6,348 nt of DNA from Candidatus Poribacteria bacterium (GTDB lineage Bacteria; Poribacteria; WGA-4E; PCPOR2b), in the NCBI GenBank assembly GCA_027296925.1, contig JAPUIP010000776.1, positions 1-6,348 of the forward strand, given 5' to 3'. Shown here piece by piece: positions 6,131 to 6,348 of the stretch. The first letter of the stretch is position 1; each line of letters opens with the position of its first letter. The notes below the pieces were generated by a model. It saw only the letters and a list, made by a program, of their open reading frames with translations, was not told where the DNA came from and made no database searches. Made by a program: the position numbers and the translations under genes.

Positions 6131-6348
6131 ATGAGACGTTTAATTGTTGTACCCATTGCATTGGTATTGAGTATTATTCTAATGAATAGGGTCACCGCCA
6201 ATGAAGAAGAAAAGGCGAATTTAATGGCCGCGGTCGAGAATCTGCGTGCCGCATACGAGGCGGGAGACCTGGATACCGTAACGCTTTACATTGATGGCGA
6301 GTCCAAAGGCTTTATCCAAGACGGCGAGCTTTTGGTTCCGCTCAAGCC
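6131..6348 (+). CDS. Partial small secreted protein of unknown function, possibly NTF2/SnoaL-like
   Basis: The frame stays open for 72 codons to the window end, so only the N-terminal part is seen. It begins MRRLIVVPIALVLSIILMNR, a basic start plus a hydrophobic stretch of about 15 residues, then VTA-NEEE, a plausible signal peptidase I site after residue 23. The mature part begins with an acidic, helix-prone segment, including LMAAVENLRAAYEAGDLDTV at 31-50, followed by TLYIDGESKGFIQDGELL. A helix of the form 'AAYEAGDLDTV' is typical of the opening of NTF2-like or DUF4440 domains, which often act as small ligand-binding or enzymatic folds, but this fragment is too short to be sure. It has its own Shine-Dalgarno site and sits 262 bases after the oxidoreductase gene, so it probably has its own promoter. 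Location in the periplasm or outside the cell is inferred from the signal peptide. Confidence 0.7.
   Translation, partial: MRRLIVVPIALVLSIILMNRVTANEEEKANLMAAVENLRAAYEAGDLDTVTLYIDGESKGFIQDGELLVPLK

Noticed and set aside
1..6348. CRISPR array, insertion sequence, toxin-antitoxin pair or riboswitch
   Set aside because: No regularly spaced repeats, transposase motifs, paired small genes or recognisable riboswitch core were seen on either strand.

Overview
The window looks like chromosomal DNA from a Gram-negative-type bacterium with roughly balanced base composition. SecD and SecF are separate proteins, genes start with clear Shine-Dalgarno sites, and the one tRNA has its CCA end encoded. The mix of housekeeping genes with an ABC-2 permease, a zinc-independent medium-chain dehydrogenase and a small secreted protein would suit an uncultured phylum such as Poribacteria or a PVC-related group. 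That placement is a weak impression from gene style, not something the sequence proves.

Minus-strand half (about 26-3773). Reading leftwards there is apt (adenine phosphoribosyltransferase), a tRNA-Arg with anticodon CCU, secD and secF, then a hairpin built from pure C and G homopolymers followed by five T residues, which is a likely end of transcription. A sigma70-like promoter lies upstream of apt. A second one, with an extended -10, lies at the apt 3' end just before the tRNA. Only 20 bases separate the tRNA 3' end from the secD start, so the tRNA and secDF are probably made from one transcript. SecD and SecF form the proton-driven membrane complex that helps pull proteins through SecYEG. 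apt close to secDF recalls the secDF-recJ-apt-rel neighbourhood known from other bacteria, although recJ and rel are not visible here.

Divergent spacer (3717-4037). About 320 bases hold the apt promoter, a tentative promoter for the rightward permease and no supported gene.

Plus-strand half (4038-6348). There is a six-helix ABC-2 type permease without an ATPase in view, then 49 bases later a zinc-independent alcohol dehydrogenase/quinone reductase-like oxidoreductase that may be co-transcribed with it. A 262-base spacer follows with two inverted repeats, and then the 5' part of a small secreted protein cut by the window edge.

I see no CRISPR array, insertion sequence, phage gene or toxin-antitoxin pair, and no clear new multi-gene system. 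The most notable points are the tRNA-secDF arrangement, the homopolymer hairpin, the orphan permease with a leader lacking a Shine-Dalgarno site, and the dehydrogenase that has lost its zinc ligands.
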